Assembly: GCA_005884745.1 (NCBI GenBank)
Contig: VAZU01000262.1
Span: forward strand, 2,346-10,233
Source of the DNA: Alphaproteobacteria bacterium
Lineage (GTDB): Bacteria > Pseudomonadota > Alphaproteobacteria > Rhizobiales > Xanthobacteraceae
Length of the DNA stretch: 7,888 bases
Reading direction: 5' to 3'
The position numbers and the translations under genes are program-made. The notes beneath the pieces were generated by a model. It worked only from the letters and a program-made list of their open reading frames with translations, did no database searches and was not told the origin of the DNA. Shown here piece by piece: positions 5,929 through 7,888 of the stretch (its first letter is position 1; every line of letters starts with the position of its first letter).

Positions 5929-6304
5929 TGTTGGGTTTGCTCGGTGGCCCACTGACCTGTGTAGAACTCGGATCGTGTGCGGCTTAGCGTGGAACTCATC
6001 GACACCTCCCCCTCTTCCGGCTGGATTGACGCAACAGGCCAACTAGAGCAAGGCGGGAGGAGAGCAGCCGTGGGGCAGAAATTGACAAACTTGCGAACGA
6101 TGCAGGTCTGCTGTGGGGCATTCGCGTCGGTTCCGGCAGTCTGCAGCATGTCCGGTTCGCAGGTAATTTCGGAAATTAGCTGGGTGTCGATTGCGTTGTC
6201 GTGAGCGTGATTCAAGTTCCACAACCGGAACCCCGAAATTTGCGCTATCAAGCTGACACGGGCCGTTGCTCCCGCACGACCGGCGGCGAGCAGCCTCGGC
6301 GTCG
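5929..6304. other. Gene-poor 376-nt stretch downstream of the CoA-transferase
   Basis: No complete gene is convincing. It contains the start of a minus-strand open frame with a strong ribosome site (ATG at 5999), a plus-strand open frame 6030-6179 with protein-like sequence (E-I-D-K-L-A-N-D-A-G-L-L-W-G-I) but no clear start, a 15-nt palindrome at 6164-6178 (TAATTTC-G-GAAATTA), and distant 7-nt inverted matches TCCGGTT (6151-6157) and AACCGGA (6223-6229). The composition is intermediate. It reads as the right-hand scar of the low-GC block, made of short gene fragments. No intrinsic terminator for the CoA-transferase was found. Confidence 0.45.
5931..5999 (-). pseudogene. Possible 5' fragment of a truncated minus-strand gene
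   Basis: An ATG at 5999 on the minus strand is preceded by a perfect GGAGG (6009-6005) with 5-nt spacing inside a purine run, as good a ribosome site as the DUF1127 one. The frame begins M-S-S-T-L-S-R-T-R-S-E-F-Y-T-G-Q-W and then runs into the antisense of the CoA-transferase 3' end, stopping at 5814. The strong site with no room for a body suggests a gene whose 3' part was lost when the low-GC block formed. The family is not recognised, and a chance start cannot be excluded. Confidence 0.3.
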
Positions 6305-7659
6305 TTATTGTTTACTGACCCCCGCCTCCTGTTCCTCGAACGCCGGCTCGACCGAGCCGTGCCAGGGACCGTCATAATTTTGCAGCAGCTCCTCGGCCGG
6401 GGTCACGCCGCGCTCGACGAAGGATCGGATCGGCTCGAGATAGCGGGTCTCGTCGCTGCCCTCGGCATTGCGCCGGTTGCGGCGCTCGAGCCCCGAGCGG
6501 GCAAGCGCGAGACATTCCCGCGCGAGATCGAGCGGGGTTCGGCCGCCGATCGTGGCCTTGAAGCCGAGCCGCGGCACATCCTCGCGCAGCTGCTGGCGCT
6601 GTTCGGCCGACCAGTGCTTGACCAGATCCCACGCGGCATCGAGCGAGCGATCGTCGTACAGCAATCCGACCCAGAATGCCGGCAGCGCCGGCAGCCGGTG
6701 CCACGGCCCGCTGTCGGCGCCGCGCATCTCCAGATAGCGCTTGAGCCGTACCTCCGGAAAAATGCTGCTCAAATGGTTCGCCCAGTCCGAAAGCGTGGCG
6801 CGCTCGCCCGGCAGCGCCGGCAGCTTGCCGGCGAGCAGATCGCGGAACGATTGACCGGCGGCGTCGATATAGCGATCGCCGCGCTTGACGAAATACATCG
6901 GCACGTCGAGCGCATAATCGACCCAGCGCTCGAACCCCATGCCGGGCTCGAAGGCCCAGGGCAGCATGCCGGTGCGGTCGGGATCGGTGTCGAGCCAGAC
7001 TTGCCCTCGGTGAACGGCGAGTTGGCGAACATCGCGGTCGCGATCGGCTGCAGCGCGAGCCCGACGCGCAGCTTCTTCACCATGTCGGCTTCGGAAGAGA
7101 AATCGAGGTTCGCCTGCACCGTTGAGGTGCGGTACATCATGTCGAGGCCGTGACCGCCGACTTTGGGCATGTAGGCGGTCATGATGCGATAGCGGCCCTT
7201 GGGCATGACCGGCATCTCGGCGCGCGACCATTTCGGCGTCATGCCCATTCCCAGAAAGGAGATGCCGAGCGGCTGTGCCACTTCGCGCAGCTGCGCCAGA
7301 TGCGCCATGAGCTCGGTCGAGGTCTCGTGCACGGTCTCGACCGCGGCGCCCGACAGTTCGAACTGCCCGCCGGGCTCCAGCGTGATCGCGCCGCCTCCGG
7401 TGACGTCGAAAAGGCCGATGATTTTTCCGGTTTCGACGATCGGTTCCCAGCCGAGCAACATCTGCATGCCCTCTAGCAAGGCGCGGATGCTGCGCGCGCC
7501 GTCATAGGGAACGGGCGCATGCCGATCCTTGGTGAAGGCGAATTTCTCGTGCTCGGTGCCAACCCGGAAGCCCGCCTTCGGCTTGACGCCTTGTTCGAGC
7601 CAGCGGACGAGATCGTCGCGCCTCTCGACCGGCGTCATGTCGACCTGATCGCGAGCCAT
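6305..7659 (-). pseudogene. gshA: Glutamate-cysteine ligase, disrupted by a small internal deletion
   Basis: This gene encodes the ATP-dependent ligase that joins L-glutamate and L-cysteine, the first step of glutathione synthesis, of the plant/alphaproteobacterial GCS2 type. From the ATG at 7659 the first 220 codons read normally, with G-T-E-H-E-K-F (34-40) and L-E-P-G-G-Q-F-E-L-S-G (94-104), reaching A-N-S-P-F-T-E-G-K at 7002-7000. Homologues continue with roughly P-N-G-F-L-S-F-R-S and then W-x-D-T-D-P-D-R; here those 10 or so residues are absent. The reading frame changes at 7000 and resumes as V-W-L-D-T-D-P-D-R-T-G-M-L-P-W-A-F-E to the stop at 6305. This implies loss of 3N+1 nt, about 31. 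Restored length would be about 461 residues, normal for the family. No other damage is visible. The ATG at 7659 is chosen over the upstream GTG at 7776 because M-A-R-D-Q begins the conserved region. A core gene broken so cleanly raises the possibility of assembly error. Confidence 0.88.
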
Positions 7660-7772
7660 GCAGGAGTTCCGGCCAAAAAGGGCCGCGACCTTACACGCGG
7701 GTCGGCAAAAGCGGAAGCCAGACGGAAGAACGACAGACGATGTGCGTCGGTCGTCCATAATCCGTCGTCGGC

Positions 7773-7888
7773 TCACGCCGCCGCGCGTTTGCTCCCGGGC
7801 GCGAAGCGGCGATAAAAACTCTCGCCCTTGCCGGCCATTTCGACGAGCAGCTTCGCCGGCTTGAACCGGGCGCCGTATTTCTTCTCCA
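7773..7888 (-). CDS. C-terminus of a probable 3-hydroxyacyl-CoA dehydrogenase (FadB/FadJ type), partial
   Basis: The last 37 codons of a gene entering from the right edge, ending in TGA at 7775-7773. The peptide E-K-K-Y-G-A-R-F-K-P-A-K-L-L-V-E-M-A-G-K-G-E-S-F-Y resembles the usual end of the multifunctional fatty-acid oxidation subunit, where Y-G-x-R-F-x-P and L-L-x-x-M-A-x-K-G-x-x-F-Y are typical. That enzyme hydrates enoyl-CoA and oxidises 3-hydroxyacyl-CoA in beta-oxidation. Only the tail is visible, so the assignment rests on this one motif. It lies 113 nt upstream of gshA on the same strand; co-transcription is possible. Confidence 0.6.
   Translation of the reverse strand, partial: EKKYGARFKPAKLLVEMAGKGESFYRRFAPGSKRAAA

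Noticed and set aside
6266..7153. A 295-codon plus-strand open frame opposite gshA.
   Set aside because: Its sequence is Arg/Ala/Glu-rich without motifs, and gshA on the other strand has clear family motifs. It is an antisense shadow.

Overview
The window is GC-rich chromosomal DNA with strongly G/C-biased codon use. The gene content, above all an alphaproteobacterial-type glutamate-cysteine ligase, a DUF1127 gene beside a LysR gene, and short palindromic/heptameric intergenic repeats, points to a Hyphomicrobiales alphaproteobacterium, probably of the Bradyrhizobium/Rhodopseudomonas/Xanthobacteraceae type. That placement is inferred from protein style, not from a marker gene.

Layout from left to right. 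A short palindrome (42-62) follows a minus-strand gene for a small secreted protein with two cysteine-rich PAN/Apple repeats (85-726). A divergent plus-strand gene (878-2719) encodes a KefB/KefC-type K+/H+ antiporter with a C-terminal RCK domain. Directly after its stop lies a heptameric repeat forming an imperfect inverted repeat (2721-2785). Next, on the minus strand, is a DUF1127 gene (2891-3262). Its 3' UTR folds into two hairpins with CU-rich (CCUCC) loops and then a canonical intrinsic terminator (2789-2821), the architecture of the CcsR/cuckoo small RNAs. A LysR-family gene (3431-4260) is divergent from it across an AT-rich, dyad-containing regulatory region, but is broken by an internal deletion of about 55 nt.

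From about 4290 to 6300 the base composition falls sharply. This stretch holds one intact CaiB/BaiF-type CoA-transferase gene (4702-5928) between two gene-poor flanks with possible gene fragments and an unusually long stem-loop (4543-4589); it looks horizontally acquired. GC-rich sequence resumes with a minus-strand gshA (6305-7659), also disrupted by a small internal deletion (about 31 nt). The window ends in the C-terminus of what is probably a fatty-acid oxidation 3-hydroxyacyl-CoA dehydrogenase (7773-7888, minus).

How the parts may work together: KefB/C-type channels are glutathione-gated in other bacteria and gshA makes the glutathione precursor, so two genes of thiol/electrophile defence lie within 4 kb, though in separate units. 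The DUF1127 gene and its 3' UTR sRNA form a likely stress-response post-transcriptional unit, with the neighbouring LysR gene as a plausible but now apparently dead local regulator. The two clean frame-breaking deletions in otherwise well-preserved genes could be real lesions or assembly errors, and this should be settled before either gene is called lost.
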